A DNA stretch of 64,000 nucleotides from Seleniivibrio sp. (GCF_021209385.1 NZ_JAJOIL010000030.1:1-64000), one strand, 5' to 3'. Shown: positions 1 to 9,995, counted from the stretch's first letter. Translations and numbers: made by a program. The notes: generated by a model not told the origin, from the letters alone.

Positions 1-390
1 ATAATATCAGGCGATAACTTCGGCTGCGGTTCATCCCGTGAACATGCTCCGCAGGCTATCAAACGCGCAGGCTTCAACGCTGTTATCGCGGGAAGCTATG
101 CCGAGATATTCTTCGGCAACTGCACAATGCTGGGCATAGTCTGCGTTGTGGCCGACAAGGCAACCCGTGACGCTCTCATGGCGGATGCGGAGGCTAATCC
201 TTCTGCGGAGATGGTCATCGACGTTGACTCATCAAAGGTCAGCTTCAACGGCAAGGAATATGCCGTTGAAATCAAACCCAACGCAAGAAAGGCTTTCCTT
301 GAAGGAAGCTACGACTCACTGGCGGAACTGCTCAACGGACTTTCTCAGGTAAAAGAAGTCGAAAAAACACTGAAATACTCTTTCGTATAA
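1..390 (+). CDS. leuD: 3-isopropylmalate dehydratase small subunit, 3' part
   Basis: Partial gene; the reading frame is open from base 1, leaving the last 129 residues. LeuD pairs with LeuC to isomerise 2-isopropylmalate to 3-isopropylmalate in leucine synthesis. The fragment holds the swivel-domain signature of the aconitase family: GDNFGCGSSREHAP near its start, followed by an AVIAGSYAEIFFGN stretch. These match the short (about 165 residue) bacterial LeuD type. LeuC would lie upstream, outside the window. The stop codon is followed by a strong hairpin, so the leu transcript may end there. The family call is secure from the motif. Confidence 0.93.
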   Translation: MISGDNFGCGSSREHAPQAIKRAGFNAVIAGSYAEIFFGNCTMLGIVCVVADKATRDALMADAEANPSAEMVIDVDSSKVSFNGKEYAVEIKPNARKAFLEGSYDSLAELLNGLSQVKEVEKTLKYSFV

Positions 391-411
391 TGGAATATAA
401 ATCCTTCTCCG

Positions 412-445
412 CCCTCCCTTTCTCAAAGGGAGGGTTCGGGAGGGG
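412..445 (+). terminator. perfect 10-bp hairpin after leuD overlapping a G-quadruplex motif
   Basis: CCCTCCCTTT and AAAGGGAGGG form a perfect 10-bp stem with a CTC loop (412-434). The right arm runs on into GGG-A-GGG-TTC-GGG-A-GGGG (428-445), a textbook G-quadruplex pattern. There is no T-tract, so as a rho-independent terminator it is atypical. It may instead be a dispersed intergenic repeat. Apart from it, I see nothing in the 391-624 gap beyond AT-rich sequence upstream of glyS. Confidence 0.5.
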
Positions 446-624
446 TTGCTCCTTAAATCATGTTTCCTTTATTTCCATATTGATAAATCCTATCTCTGAA
501 ACCCGTGCCTGATGAACACCTCACAAATTCTTGCATCTTATATATATAAAGGTATAAACTTCTTGAAATTATCTGAATCTATTGTAGGATGCTAGGACTA
601 AAATAATCATGTTTAGGTGTTACA

Positions 625-2687
625 ATGCCCGATTTTCTGCTTGAAATAGGTAGCGAGGAAATACCTGCGGGTTTCATTCAAGGAACCAGCGAATACCTTG
701 TCAAAGAATTCACAAAAAAACTTACCGAAGAAGGAGTTCCGTTTTCATCAGTTGAATCTGACGGAACGCCCAGAAGAAGCTATATACACATTACGGGACT
801 GAGCGAAAAACAGCCTGACCGCGAAGAGGTTATTATGGGACCTCCCGCGTCTGTGGCTTTCGATGCGGAAGGCAAGCTCACAAAGGCGGGCGAAGGTTTC
901 GCCAAGTCAAAAGGGCTTGATTTTGGTACGCTGAAAAAAGAGACCACCGAAAAGGGCGAGTACCTCAGCGGCGTGAAAAAGACGAAAGGTGTAGATACCA
1001 CAGAGCTTTTTGAAACTCTGGTGCCGAATATCATCAAAGGCATCCCTTTTAAGAAATCAATGAAATGGGGTGACGGAACATTCCGCTATGCCAGACCCAT
1101 CCACTGGTTCCTTGCCATCTTCGGCGGAAAAGTAATAAACTTTGAGATAGACGGCATAAAAAGCGGCAATACCACCATGGGACACCGCATCCATTTTAAT
1201 ACGGAATTTCCAGTTAAAGATTTTACGGACTATATGACAGTGCTTGAAAAAGCCCGCGTGATAGTCTCCACTGAAGCCAGAAGGGAACTTGTGAAGAAAC
1301 AGGTTGCCGATATCGAGAAGGAGACGGGTTACAAGGTCGACCTTGATGAAGGTCTGCTGGACACCGTTGCGGGGCTTGTGGAGTATCCCGTTTCGCTCAT
1401 GGGCGAGTTCGAGGAAAAATACCTGTCCCTGCCCGCAGACGTTCTCATCACTTCCATGAAAAATCACCAGAAATATTTCTATGTAACAGATAAATCAGGC
1501 AAACTTGTTAACAGATTCATCGGTGTTTCAAACACGACCCGAAAGACCCTGCTGTTGTTAAAGCGGGTTATGCAAGGGTTCTGCGCGCAAGACTTGCCGA
1601 CGCGGCTTTCTTCTGGGAGAATGACAAGGTCTATCCTCTTGAAAAGCACGTCGAAGAGCTTAAAAAAGTTACATATCAGGAGAAACTCGGCACTTCATAT
1701 GCGAAGATGGAACGTTTCCGCAAACTTGCCGTGTTTTTCTCAGAACAGTTCGCACCCGCCGCAAAAGCGGACACAGACCGCGCGGCATTCCTCTGCAAAG
1801 CTGACCTTCTCAGCTCTATGGTTTATGAGTTTCCAGAACTGCAGGGTATCATGGGCAGAACCTATGCGAGACTGCAGGGCGAAAATGAAACCGTTGCCAC
1901 TGCCATAGATGAACACTACATGCCCAGATTCGCAGGCGACGACCTTCCCACAACAGATGCCGGAGCTTTTGTTTCCATGGCGGACAAGCTGGATACGATA
2001 GTCGGCTGTTTCGCAGTTGACCTTATTCCTACGGGAAATCAGGACCCCTATGCGCTTCGCAGAAACGCCATCGGCATCCTGAACATCATCCGCCAGAAAG
2101 GTCTGCGTGCTGACATTTCAGCTCTTGTTGAAAAGAGTGTGGATATCCTTGCGGACTATATAAAATTTGATAAACAGAAAACAGTTGATGCCGTGAATGA
2201 GTTCATTATTCAGCGTTTTCGTCAAATGCTCACAACGGAAGGGCTAGCTTCTGACTGTGTTGACTGTGCAGCGAGCATTTCCGGTGATATAATCAAAATA
2301 GATAAGGCAGCGAAAGCCCTTGCGCAGTACAGAGAGACTGCGGAGTTTGCAAGCATCGCAGCCGGATATAAACGTATCAACAACATCCTTAAAAAGAGCG
2401 GACATACTGGCACAGAGTATGACGCCGCACTGTTTGAGTCCGACCACGAGAGGGAACTGGCAGAACTTATTAACACAAAGGCTGCCGGTATTAATAGAGA
2501 GGTGTGTGAAGAGAACTTCACTGAGGCGATGACCCAGCTTTTGACCTTCAGCGGCCCTGTTGACCGCTTTTTCGAGAACGTCATGGTTATGGCGAAGGAT
2601 GAGAAGGTGAAGGAGAACAGATTAAGTTTGCTGAACCGTTTGATAGGTCTGTTCAATCTGCTGGGCGATCTGACAAAAATCATATAA
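625..2687 (+). CDS. glyS: glycyl-tRNA synthetase beta subunit, interrupted by an apparent 1-base deletion
   Basis: Beta subunit of the tetrameric (alpha2beta2) glycyl-tRNA synthetase, which charges tRNA-Gly. The N-terminal part ([18 protein letters not shown]) and the C-terminal part ([20 protein letters not shown], the DALR-type region) are both classic GlyS. The frame changes near base 1537: frame 1 reads up to SNT, then frame 3 continues [30 protein letters not shown]. Restoring one base (AACACG-A-ACCCGAAA) gives an uninterrupted protein of about 687 residues, the usual length. The gene is normally essential, so a sequencing or assembly error is likelier than a real pseudogene. The partner glyQ is not immediately upstream, which is less usual. 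It is followed 16 bases later by ppdK. Confidence 0.9.
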
Positions 2688-2703
2688 CAGGGGGTTTATC
2701 GCA

Positions 2704-5327
2704 ATGAGCACCAAATGGGTTTACTTTTTCGGTAAAGGACGCACGGAAGGGGACGGTAAGAACAAAAACCTTCTCGGCGGGAAAGGAGCGGGGCTGGCTG
2801 AAATGACCAGCATCGGCATACCCGTGCCTCCCGGCTTTACCATTACGACAGAAGCTTGTGTGCAGTATTACAAGGATAACAAGAGCTATCCCGTAGGTCT
2901 TTGGGATCAGGTGATTGCGGCTCTTACAGAACTTGAAACTGCAATGGGAAAAAAATTCGGAGATGTGAACAATCCTCTCCTCGTTTCAGTCCGTTCCGGC
3001 GCAAGGGTTTCAATGCCTGGTATGATGGACACAGTTCTTAACCTCGGTCTGACAGACGAATCTGTCAAGGGGCTTGAAAAGTCCTCCGGCAATGCCAGAT
3101 TCGCTTATGACAGCTACAGAAGATTCATTCAGATGTTCTCTGACGTTGTTCTGGGCATCGGACACCACCAGTTCGAGCATATCCTTAAGGATATGAAGAA
3201 CGCCAGAGGTGTTAAAGAGGATACGGAGCTTAACGCTGACGACCTTAAAGGGCTTGTTATAAAATATAAGGCTCTTGTTGTTGAGGAGATCGGAAAGGAA
3301 TTTCCACAGGATCCCAAAGAGCAGCTCAGATATGCTATCGATGCGGTTTTTGACTCATGGAACAATCAGAGAGCGAAAACCTACAGAAAAATAAACAAAA
3401 TGTCCGACGACTGGGGAACTGCAGTAAACGTGCAGTCCATGGTTTTCGGAAACATGGGCGACGATTGCGGAACAGGTGTTGCGTTCACCCGTAACCCCTC
3501 CACAGGCGACAAAGAGTTCTTCGGCGAATACCTTGTGAACGCACAGGGCGAGGACGTTGTTGCGGGTATCAGAACCCCGGAACCCATAGCGAAACTGAAA
3601 ACAGCTATGCCGGAAGTCTTTGCACAGCTTGAAGAAGTTTATAAAAAACTGGAAAACCACTACAAAGACGTTCAGGATATTGAGTTCACCATTGAAAAGG
3701 GAACTCTTTACATGCTCCAGACAAGAACAGGCAAAAGAACCGCAAGAGCGGCTGTTAAGATCGCTTTCGACATGGTTGCGGAAGGACTTATCGACAAAAA
3801 AACGGCTGTACTCCGTGTTGCTCCGGAGCAGGTTGACCAGCTTCTGCACCCCATGATAGATACCAGCGTTAAATACGACGTTATCGCAAAAGGTCTTCCC
3901 GCTTCTCCCGGCGCGGCTGTTGGAAAGGTCGTTTTCACTGCGGAAGAGGCTGAAAGCTGGGCGGCACAGGGCGAAAAAGTTATCCTTGTGCGTGCTGAAA
4001 CGTCACCCGAAGATATCGGCGGTATGCACGCCGCACAGGGTATCCTTACTGCCACAGGCGGTATGACAAGCCACGCGGCTGTTGTTGCCAGAGGCATGGG
4101 AAAATGCTGTGTCGCAGGCTGCGGCGCGGTACGCATCAACGATGTACAGAAATTCTTCACCGCCGGCGCGCCACCGTTAAAGAGGGTGACATCATAACCA
4201 TAAACGGTTCCACAGGCGAGGTTATACTCGGCGCGGCGAAACTTATAGAACCCGAACTTTCAGGCGAGTTCGCAGAGATACTGACATGGGCAGACTCATT
4301 CAGAACCCTCGGCGTGCGCGCAAACGCTGATACCCCCCATGATTCAAGAGTGGCAAGGGATTTCGGAGCGGAGGGGATCGGTCTTTGCCGTACGGAACAC
4401 ATGTTCTTTGACGGCGACCGTATCGATGCCGTGCGCGAGATGATACTTGCTGACAACGAAGAGGGACGCAGAAAGGCACTTGCGAAGGTTAAACCCTATC
4501 AGAAAGAGGACTTCCTCGGACTGTTCACCGCAATGGAAGGGCTGCCTGTAACAATCCGTCTGCTGGATCCGCCTCTTCACGAGTTCATCCCCCACACAGA
4601 TGAGGAGATTGAGCGCGTTTCCAAGGCCTCCGGTATTTCCGCAGACCACCTTAAAGCTAAGGCGACTGAGCTTTTCGAGTTCAACCCGATGCTTGGTCAC
4701 AGAGGATGCCGTCTGGGTCTCACCTTCCCCGAAATTTATGAAATGCAGGTCTATGCCATCTTCGAGGCGGCATGTGAGCTTGTTAAACAGGGCAAGGTTG
4801 TTAAACCGGAAGTTATGATTCCTCTCGTGGGTTCATACAAAGAGCTTGAGATACTGAAAGATATGACAAACGAAGTTGCCGCGGAGGTAATAGCAAAATA
4901 CGGCGTTAAGCTGGATTACCTCGTCGGTACGATGATAGAGCTTCCCAGAGCGGCGCTCACAGCGAACGAGATAGCAGAACACGCACAGTTCTTCTCGTTC
5001 GGAACAAACGACCTCACCCAGACAACTCTGGGGGTAAGCCGTGATGACGCGGGCAAATTCCTGCCCATCTACGTTGAGAAAGGGATATATAAAGAAGACC
5101 CCTTTGTCTCCATTGATGTCAGCGGCGTCGGTCAGCTTGTTGAAATGGGCGTAAGCAAAGGACGCAGTATCAGGGCAGATCTTAAAACAGGCATCTGCGG
5201 CGAACACGGCGGCGACCCTGAGTCGATAGCATTCTGTCAGAAAGCGGGACTCAACTACGTAAGCTGTTCCCCCTTCCGCGTTCCCGTGGCAAGGCTTGCG
5301 GCAGCTCATGCAGCACTGAAACAATAA
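2704..5327 (+). CDS. ppdK: pyruvate, phosphate dikinase, interrupted by an apparent 1-base deletion
   Basis: Interconverts pyruvate, ATP and phosphate with PEP, AMP and diphosphate. The N-terminal ATP-grasp region begins [20 protein letters not shown] and [10 protein letters not shown]. The swivel phospho-histidine lies in [18 protein letters not shown] (His about 457). The PEP-binding barrel follows, with the GHRGCRLG and [13 protein letters not shown] motifs. Frame 1 breaks near bases 4165-4169: it reads TAGAPPL where the family has TAGGATVKEGD. Restoring one G (GCCGGCG-G-CGCC) joins frame 1 to frame 3 and gives about 874 residues, the standard PPDK length. A sequence error is more likely than loss of the gene. 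A strong terminator follows at 5338. Confidence 0.92.
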
Positions 5328-5337
5328 CAAATCGCAA

Positions 5338-5374
5338 GGGGAGCGTCTGAAAAGACGTTCCCCTGTTTTATTTT
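5338..5374 (+). terminator. rho-independent terminator of ppdK
   Basis: GGGGAGCGTCT, a GAAA loop and AGACGTTCCCC form an 11-bp stem with one G-T wobble. It is followed by TGTTTTATTTT. It lies 10 bases after the ppdK stop and before the histidine kinase. Confidence 0.9.
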
Positions 5375-5392
5375 CAACTATCGGAGCAGCCA

Positions 5393-6856
5393 ATGGGGCG
5401 TTCAGCGACTCAAGACCTTCTTGGTTTACTCGAATCCGTCCTGCAAACCGAGATTAAAGGTCTTCTGGTGAGAGACACGGAAGGAACCATTCTTCACACT
5501 GGAAACACCTCTTCCGAAATGACGGAATACAGCCTTGTTTCCGGCGGCTGTGCTGCGTCCGTTTTCACGAACAAGCAGATATTCCCGTCTGAAGCTCAGA
5601 CGGAAATGCTTAAAAAGATAATAAACATATACAGTTTTGCACCTTTCGGGGCAGCTCTTTCAAGGGTTGTCGCCGGGGCGAAAATACTTGAAACGATAAC
5701 GAACAGAAAAAATCTGGACGAAGTTCTGCACCAGCTTATTTCGTCTGTTATAATAAACGGACAGTTCGGAAGAGCCGGAATAATGTTTCTTAACGAGGCC
5801 TTACTTGAACTGCGCGGCGGAATATTCTGCAACAGTGACATGAAAATAGACGTTACTCTGTTCCGCAACCTGAAAGTGGGCTTTGAAACTAAAAACAGGC
5901 TCTCAGACATTATGTTTTTCGACAAGACCGATACCATTGACCTTAATTCATCCGATGAATACGATCCGCTGAAAAGATACTTCTGCGATGAAGTTCTGGT
6001 TTCGTCGCTGGGCATTGGCGGTAAGCCGATCGGTGTTCTTATGGTTTGCAAGCCGACATATTCCAGAGCGGACAAAGATGCGCTCAGGCTTTTCGGTAAC
6101 ATCTGCTCACTGTCAATTGAGTATTTCAGAGCTGTGAAACAGCTTGAACTGGTAAGGTCGGAGCTGGACGAAGCGAAGCGCATATCTTCCAACAACGACA
6201 ACCTGCTTCAGATAGGCAGCCTTTCCGCCACAGTTGCTCATGAGCTTAAAAACCCTCTGATAGCCATCGGAGGATTTGCGAAGCGTGTTGAGCAGGCGGG
6301 CGGTCTCTCAGAAGACCAGCACCACTGGATAAGCATCGTGCAGTCTGAAGTTAACAGGCTTGAAAAGATAGTCGGTGATATTCTTTCCTATACGAAAAGA
6401 GTTGAGCTTGAATACGAAAAGATAAATCTGGTGCAGTTTACAGAGGAAGTTATTCAGATTTTGAAAAATTGCTTTTCATTTGAACAAATAAATGTCGTTG
6501 TAAATATCGGAAACGGGATGTATGTTGATGCAGATAGAGGGCTTTTACAGCAAGTGCTCATGAACCTTATAACCAATGCGGTTCAGGAGATGAAAAAAGG
6601 GGGCGATCTCATCATAAGCGCTTCCGAGAGCAAAAGCTATGTTACAATAGGAGTTGCCGACACCGGAAACGGTGTTCCTGAGGAACTTCGCGAAAAAATA
6701 TTCGAGCCGTTCTATACAAACAAAAAAGACGGAACAGGTTTGGGGCTGGCGCTGTGTAAAAAAGTCATGCGAGCACACGACGGGGACATTTATGTTTCCG
6801 ATGCCCAGAAAGGAGCGGTCTTTACGCTTCTGCTGCCTAAAAGGGGACAGGAATGA
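5393..6856 (+). CDS. sensor histidine kinase with a GAF-like input domain
   Basis: Predicted soluble two-component kinase of 487 residues; no membrane helix is evident. Residues 1-100 are unassigned. About 100-255 resembles a GAF domain (conserved AGIMFLNEALLELRGG and LGIGGKPIGVLMV stretches). A short coiled-coil linker (QLELVRSELDEAKRIS) leads into the dimerisation domain with the phospho-accepting His283 in AHELKNPL. The catalytic ATPase domain has an N box (LITNAVQEM), G1 (DTGNGVPEE) and G2 (GTGLGLAL). The start is preceded by a GGAG ribosome site. Its stop overlaps the next gene (ATGA), so kinase and regulator are co-translated and are very probably partners. The input signal cannot be told from sequence. 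Confidence 0.88.
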   Translation: MGRSATQDLLGLLESVLQTEIKGLLVRDTEGTILHTGNTSSEMTEYSLVSGGCAASVFTNKQIFPSEAQTEMLKKIINIYSFAPFGAALSRVVAGAKILETITNRKNLDEVLHQLISSVIINGQFGRAGIMFLNEALLELRGGIFCNSDMKIDVTLFRNLKVGFETKNRLSDIMFFDKTDTIDLNSSDEYDPLKRYFCDEVLVSSLGIGGKPIGVLMVCKPTYSRADKDALRLFGNICSLSIEYFRAVKQLELVRSELDEAKRISSNNDNLLQIGSLSATVAHELKNPLIAIGGFAKRVEQAGGLSEDQHHWISIVQSEVNRLEKIVGDILSYTKRVELEYEKINLVQFTEEVIQILKNCFSFEQINVVVNIGNGMYVDADRGLLQQVLMNLITNAVQEMKKGGDLIISASESKSYVTIGVADTGNGVPEELREKIFEPFYTNKKDGTGLGLALCKKVMRAHDGDIYVSDAQKGAVFTLLLPKRGQE

Positions 6857-7206
6857 AAAAGATACTTATTATTGATGATGAAGAGCATATCAGAGATCAT
6901 TATCAGAATCTCCTTTCAGAGAAAGGGTTCAAGGTTGACACTGCCGAAAACGGTACGGTCGGTCTGGAAATGTTCAGGGCTGGCGAATATGATCTTGTTC
7001 TTCTGGATGTCAACATGCCGGACAGATCGGGGCTTGAGGTTCTGAAAGATATCAAGTCTGTCAAAGAGGGACAGGTTGTTTTTCTTCTGACGGCTTATGA
7101 AGAATACAAGAGGAACTTCGCATCATTGTATGCCGAGGAATATTTCACAAAGGACAAGAAGATAGAGATACTTCTGCGCAGAATCAAGGAACACTTAGAA
7201 GGTTAG
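6853..7206 (+). CDS. single-domain response regulator (CheY-like receiver)
   Basis: A 117-residue stand-alone receiver. Acidic pocket Asp8/Asp9 (IIDDEEHIRDHY), phospho-acceptor Asp52 (LLDVNMPDRSG), conserved Thr in LLTAY and Lys in YFTKDKK are all present. There is no DNA-binding or enzymatic output domain, so it must act through protein contact or as a phosphorelay intermediate. It overlaps the upstream kinase gene by 4 bases and is its likely partner. Confidence 0.9.
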   Translation: MKKILIIDDEEHIRDHYQNLLSEKGFKVDTAENGTVGLEMFRAGEYDLVLLDVNMPDRSGLEVLKDIKSVKEGQVVFLLTAYEEYKRNFASLYAEEYFTKDKKIEILLRRIKEHLEG

Positions 7207-7237
7207 CATAATTTTGTCCATCCCTGCCAAAATTATG
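7207..7237. terminator. inverted repeat between convergent genes
   Basis: CATAATTTTG (7207-7216) and CAAAATTATG (7228-7237) are perfect 10-base inverted copies around an 11-base loop. The element lies just after the response-regulator stop and faces the convergent FlhB-like gene, where a bidirectional terminator is expected. The rest of the gap (7238-7304) shows nothing I can name. Confidence 0.45.
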
Positions 7238-7304
7238 TAACGCTCAGGTCGGCAAGCCTTCCTTCGCTCACGCAAGCGGGTTTCATCCTGAAACCTTTGG
7301 GCTA

Positions 7305-7625
7305 TTAATTGTTCTGATTGGTTTCGTTACTGACGGGCGCTTTTGCCTGTGCTTTCTGCTCTTTTATCTTTCCGTTGATATGGTATAGCTCCGCAAGCAG
7401 TGCGGCAACGACCTTATACAGTTCAACGGGTATGTCGTCGAAAAGATCGAGTGTGGACAGAGCCTCAACGAGGTCTTTGTCCTCTTTTATATAAATCCCG
7501 TGTTCTTTCGCTTTCGCAATGATATTATCCGCCACAAGCCCTTTGCCCTTTGCAATAAGCTTAGGAACCTTGTCGGTCTTGTTGTCATACTTTATGGCGG
7601 CGGCTTTTTTTCTTATATAAGCCAA
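7305..7625 (-). CDS. FlhB-like cytoplasmic protein (FlhB C-terminal domain homologue)
   Basis: A 106-residue soluble protein matching only the cytoplasmic C-terminal domain of the flagellar export switch FlhB (EscU/YscU family): KAAAIKYDNKTDKVPKLIAK, then GLVADNIIAKAKEHGIYI and VPVELYKVVAALLAELY-type sequence. It lacks the membrane domain and the NPTH self-cleavage motif. Such stand-alone versions exist in several flagellated bacteria and some can partly replace the FlhB C-terminus (family knowledge). The start is a TTG at 7625, placed by a GGGGGT ribosome site 5 bases upstream. It is downstream of, and probably co-transcribed with, the aminotransferase gene. It implies that flagellar genes lie elsewhere in the genome. 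Confidence 0.82.
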   Translation of the reverse strand: MAYIRKKAAAIKYDNKTDKVPKLIAKGKGLVADNIIAKAKEHGIYIKEDKDLVEALSTLDLFDDIPVELYKVVAALLAELYHINGKIKEQKAQAKAPVSNETNQNN

Positions 7626-7641
7626 GTTACCCCCGAAGAGG

Positions 7642-8922
7642 CTATATCATTTCAAACGATCTTTTGTATGCCTCTGTAAGTTTACTATTCGTCACTTCAT
7701 CGAGATGCATAAATGAAAATGCGCCTCCGGAATGCATTGTGAACACATTATTTATCAGCATTGCCACTTTGAACAGGTTTTCCGTCTCTCGGTCGGAGTG
7801 TGCCATAACTATCTGAGGTGTTATTTCGCTGAATCTCTGATCTGTGAAGTGTACGCAGAAGAAAGAGCCGAAACCTGTGACATATGCGGGTAGGCTGAGT
7901 TTTGCAGTCATAGCCGCAAGTTTTTTCCGGAAGGCGTCACCTGCCGCATTGAGTTTTTCATAGTCCTGTTTTTGCAGTTCTTTAAGAGTTTCTATCCCCA
8001 CACACATAGCCACCGGATTTGCGGAATAGGTTCCTCCGCCGACGAACAGTTTCTGTACGGTTATGGTGTCCATAACATCTTTGCGTCCGCCGTAAATACC
8101 TATGTGTATGCCGCCTGCCGCTGCCTTCCCGAATGTGAAAAGGTCAGGTTTAACACCGAGAATATTCCATATGCTGCCGTAGCGGAATCTGAAACCTGTG
8201 ATAACTTCATCAAAGATGAGAAGAGTTCCTGTCAGGTCGCAGAAGTCGCGCAGAAGTTTCAGATATGCGGGACTTGCAGTTATACCGCCGCCGGAACCCA
8301 TCATGGGCTCTATGATTATTGCGGCTATCTCGTCATTGTATGAGCGGAGTATTTCCGCTGTCTTTTCAACGTTGTTGTAAGGCACAGTGACGGTTTTCTG
8401 CCCTTCGGGTGCGTTTTTATCCTTTACGAACGGAGGAACGACGCCGGTTGATAATACGGAGTTACCGCCGTGCCATCCACCCTCTGCCTTCACAATGACA
8501 TGCCTGCCTGTGAATGCACGGGCGACTCGGGTAACGTACATGGTTGCTTCGGTGCCGGATGTGCAGAGACGCATGAGTTCCAGCTCCGGTACAGCCTGCT
8601 GAACCAGCTCTGCATATTCTATCTGGTATCTGTTAAGAGTGCCGTGATGAACTCCGGCAGTCATGGCGCGTTCAATACCCCTTTTCTGGGCTTCTGTGCC
8701 ATGCCCCAGTATGTTGGCGTAGTGCCCCATCCAGAGGTCGATGATGCTGTTGCCGTCCACATCATGCATGTGGATGCCTTCACAGCGGTCTGTTACCAGC
8801 GGAAAAGGGAAATAATTTCTTATGTCGTGGCAGACGCCGTTAGGGAAAAGCGTTCTGCTTTTTTCATAAAGCTCTTTCGATTTGGGGAATTTTTTGGAAT
8901 ATTCGTCAAATATTATGCCCAT
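7642..8922 (-). CDS. class III PLP aminotransferase (glutamate-1-semialdehyde aminomutase-like)
   Basis: A 426-residue class III aminotransferase related to glutamate-1-semialdehyde 2,1-aminomutase. Key motifs are LCTSGTEATMYVTRVARA (phosphate binding), IIIEPMMGSGGG, LLIFDEVITGFRFRYGS and the PLP lysine in LFTFGKAAAGGI. The GSA aminomutase glycine loop is only partly kept, so this may be a different aminotransferase of that branch rather than HemL. I chose the ATG at 8922 over the longer frame because GGGGA lies just upstream and the preceding gene stops 2 bases before it. It forms an operon with the DUF72 gene upstream. Substrate unknown. Confidence 0.82.
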   Translation of the reverse strand: MGIIFDEYSKKFPKSKELYEKSRTLFPNGVCHDIRNYFPFPLVTDRCEGIHMHDVDGNSIIDLWMGHYANILGHGTEAQKRGIERAMTAGVHHGTLNRYQIEYAELVQQAVPELELMRLCTSGTEATMYVTRVARAFTGRHVIVKAEGGWHGGNSVLSTGVVPPFVKDKNAPEGQKTVTVPYNNVEKTAEILRSYNDEIAAIIIEPMMGSGGGITASPAYLKLLRDFCDLTGTLLIFDEVITGFRFRYGSIWNILGVKPDLFTFGKAAAGGIHIGIYGGRKDVMDTITVQKLFVGGGTYSANPVAMCVGIETLKELQKQDYEKLNAAGDAFRKKLAAMTAKLSLPAYVTGFGSFFCVHFTDQRFSEITPQIVMAHSDRETENLFKVAMLINNVFTMHSGGAFSFMHLDEVTNSKLTEAYKRSFEMI

Positions 8923-8923
8923 A

Positions 8924-9706
8924 TCAGTCCCCGGCAAGCATTTTTCTGAGGTCGATGGCGTTTGCCGCTGCACTTCCCATTGCAGAGTTGCAGAAAGAAA
9001 CGAAGACCGAGCTTGAAACGGAAGCTACAATATCTATATCTTTCCTGAACTTTTCAAGCTGCTTTATGCTGTATCTGTAGTTCAGGTCACGTTTCTGGGG
9101 ACCTTCCCATTCGGGGCTTTTGCCGTACAGTCGGAAGTAGGACATATTGTTGAAGGCTTTTACGGAATAGGGTGCAAGTCCTGCCGATGGCGGAAAATCT
9201 GCATTGATAACGCCTACGCCGTTTTCTTTCAGTTCTTCCTGAAATTTCTGTCTTGCCCACCCGCGGTTTGCCAGCTCAACAAAGAACGGTTTATCGGCAA
9301 ATGTGTCGCGCAGACGCAGGATGTGATCGAAATTTGCCCTTGATGGAGTGAAGCCGTTATAGAAATCGGCAAAATACGCTTTCACTCTATTATATATAGG
9401 AGAGAGACCGTTTTTGAACTCGCTTGCGTCTTCCTTCAGCGGGGGTTCTTTAAGAAAGCGTTTACCCAGCCGCACGGATATTGCCAGCTCGTCTGATGCG
9501 TTCTCTGCGATGTTTGCAGTTATTTCCTCAGTGGGGTCGTTATAAAAAGTGAATGTCAGTTCAAGGAAATCAATTCCCTTATCACGGCTGTAAAACTTCA
9601 GCATCTGTTCGTTGGGAAACTGTTCAGGATAGAACGTACCCAGCCAGTCGTCAAATTTGTACCCCGCAGTGCCTATGTAAACAGGAGTATCATTGTATGT
9701 AATCAT
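8924..9706 (-). CDS. DUF72 (YecE-like) family protein
   Basis: A 260-residue TIM-barrel-type protein of the DUF72 family. It shows the family opening VYIGTAGYKFDDWLGTFYP, then YSRDKGIDFLELTFTFY and FFVELANRGWARQKFQ, and the late YFRLYGKSPEW motif. Function is unknown for the family. It is the first gene of a three-gene minus-strand unit with the aminotransferase and the FlhB-like gene; its stop is 1 base from the aminotransferase start. The 9707-9836 gap upstream holds only a weak promoter candidate for the tRNA genes. Confidence 0.85.
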   Translation of the reverse strand: MITYNDTPVYIGTAGYKFDDWLGTFYPEQFPNEQMLKFYSRDKGIDFLELTFTFYNDPTEEITANIAENASDELAISVRLGKRFLKEPPLKEDASEFKNGLSPIYNRVKAYFADFYNGFTPSRANFDHILRLRDTFADKPFFVELANRGWARQKFQEELKENGVGVINADFPPSAGLAPYSVKAFNNMSYFRLYGKSPEWEGPQKRDLNYRYSIKQLEKFRKDIDIVASVSSSVFVSFCNSAMGSAAANAIDLRKMLAGD

Positions 9707-9785
9707 CTTAACCTCGTGTAGAATTGTAATATGATGTTTTTGATTTCAAATCAAGGAGTAATGTATAAACAGGACAAATTAGCTA

Positions 9786-9814
9786 TTGACTTAATGGAGG
9801 TCTTTTGATAAGTT
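9786..9814 (+). promoter_or_regulatory. possible promoter of the tRNA cluster
   Basis: TTGACT (9786-9791) is a good -35 box. The element 17 bases later, TAAGTT, matches the -10 consensus in only 3 positions. The location, about 25 bases before the first tRNA, is right. Weak evidence. Confidence 0.3.
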
Positions 9815-9836
9815 TCGTGATTCGTAAGACCGATAC

Positions 9837-9910
<74 letters not shown>

Positions 9911-9921
9911 CTTTCTTGCAT

Positions 9922-9995
9922 GGTGGCTGTAGCTCAGTCGGTAGAGTACAGGATTGTGATTCCTGTTGTCGCGGGTTCGATCCCCGTCAGCCACC
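9922..9995 (+). tRNA. tRNA-His (anticodon GTG)
   Basis: Acceptor arms GTGGCTG / CAGCCAC, with the extra 5' G opposite the discriminator C that is diagnostic of tRNA-His. Anticodon GTG lies in GATTGTGATTC. A run of seven T follows. Confidence 0.97.

Noticed and set aside
1531-4176. Programmed frameshifting in glyS or ppdK
   Set aside because: No slippery heptamer or downstream structure is evident, and both families are made from a single frame elsewhere.
8470-8949. 159-residue plus-strand frame over the aminotransferase gene
   Set aside because: Antisense to a conserved PLP enzyme; composition mirrors that gene.
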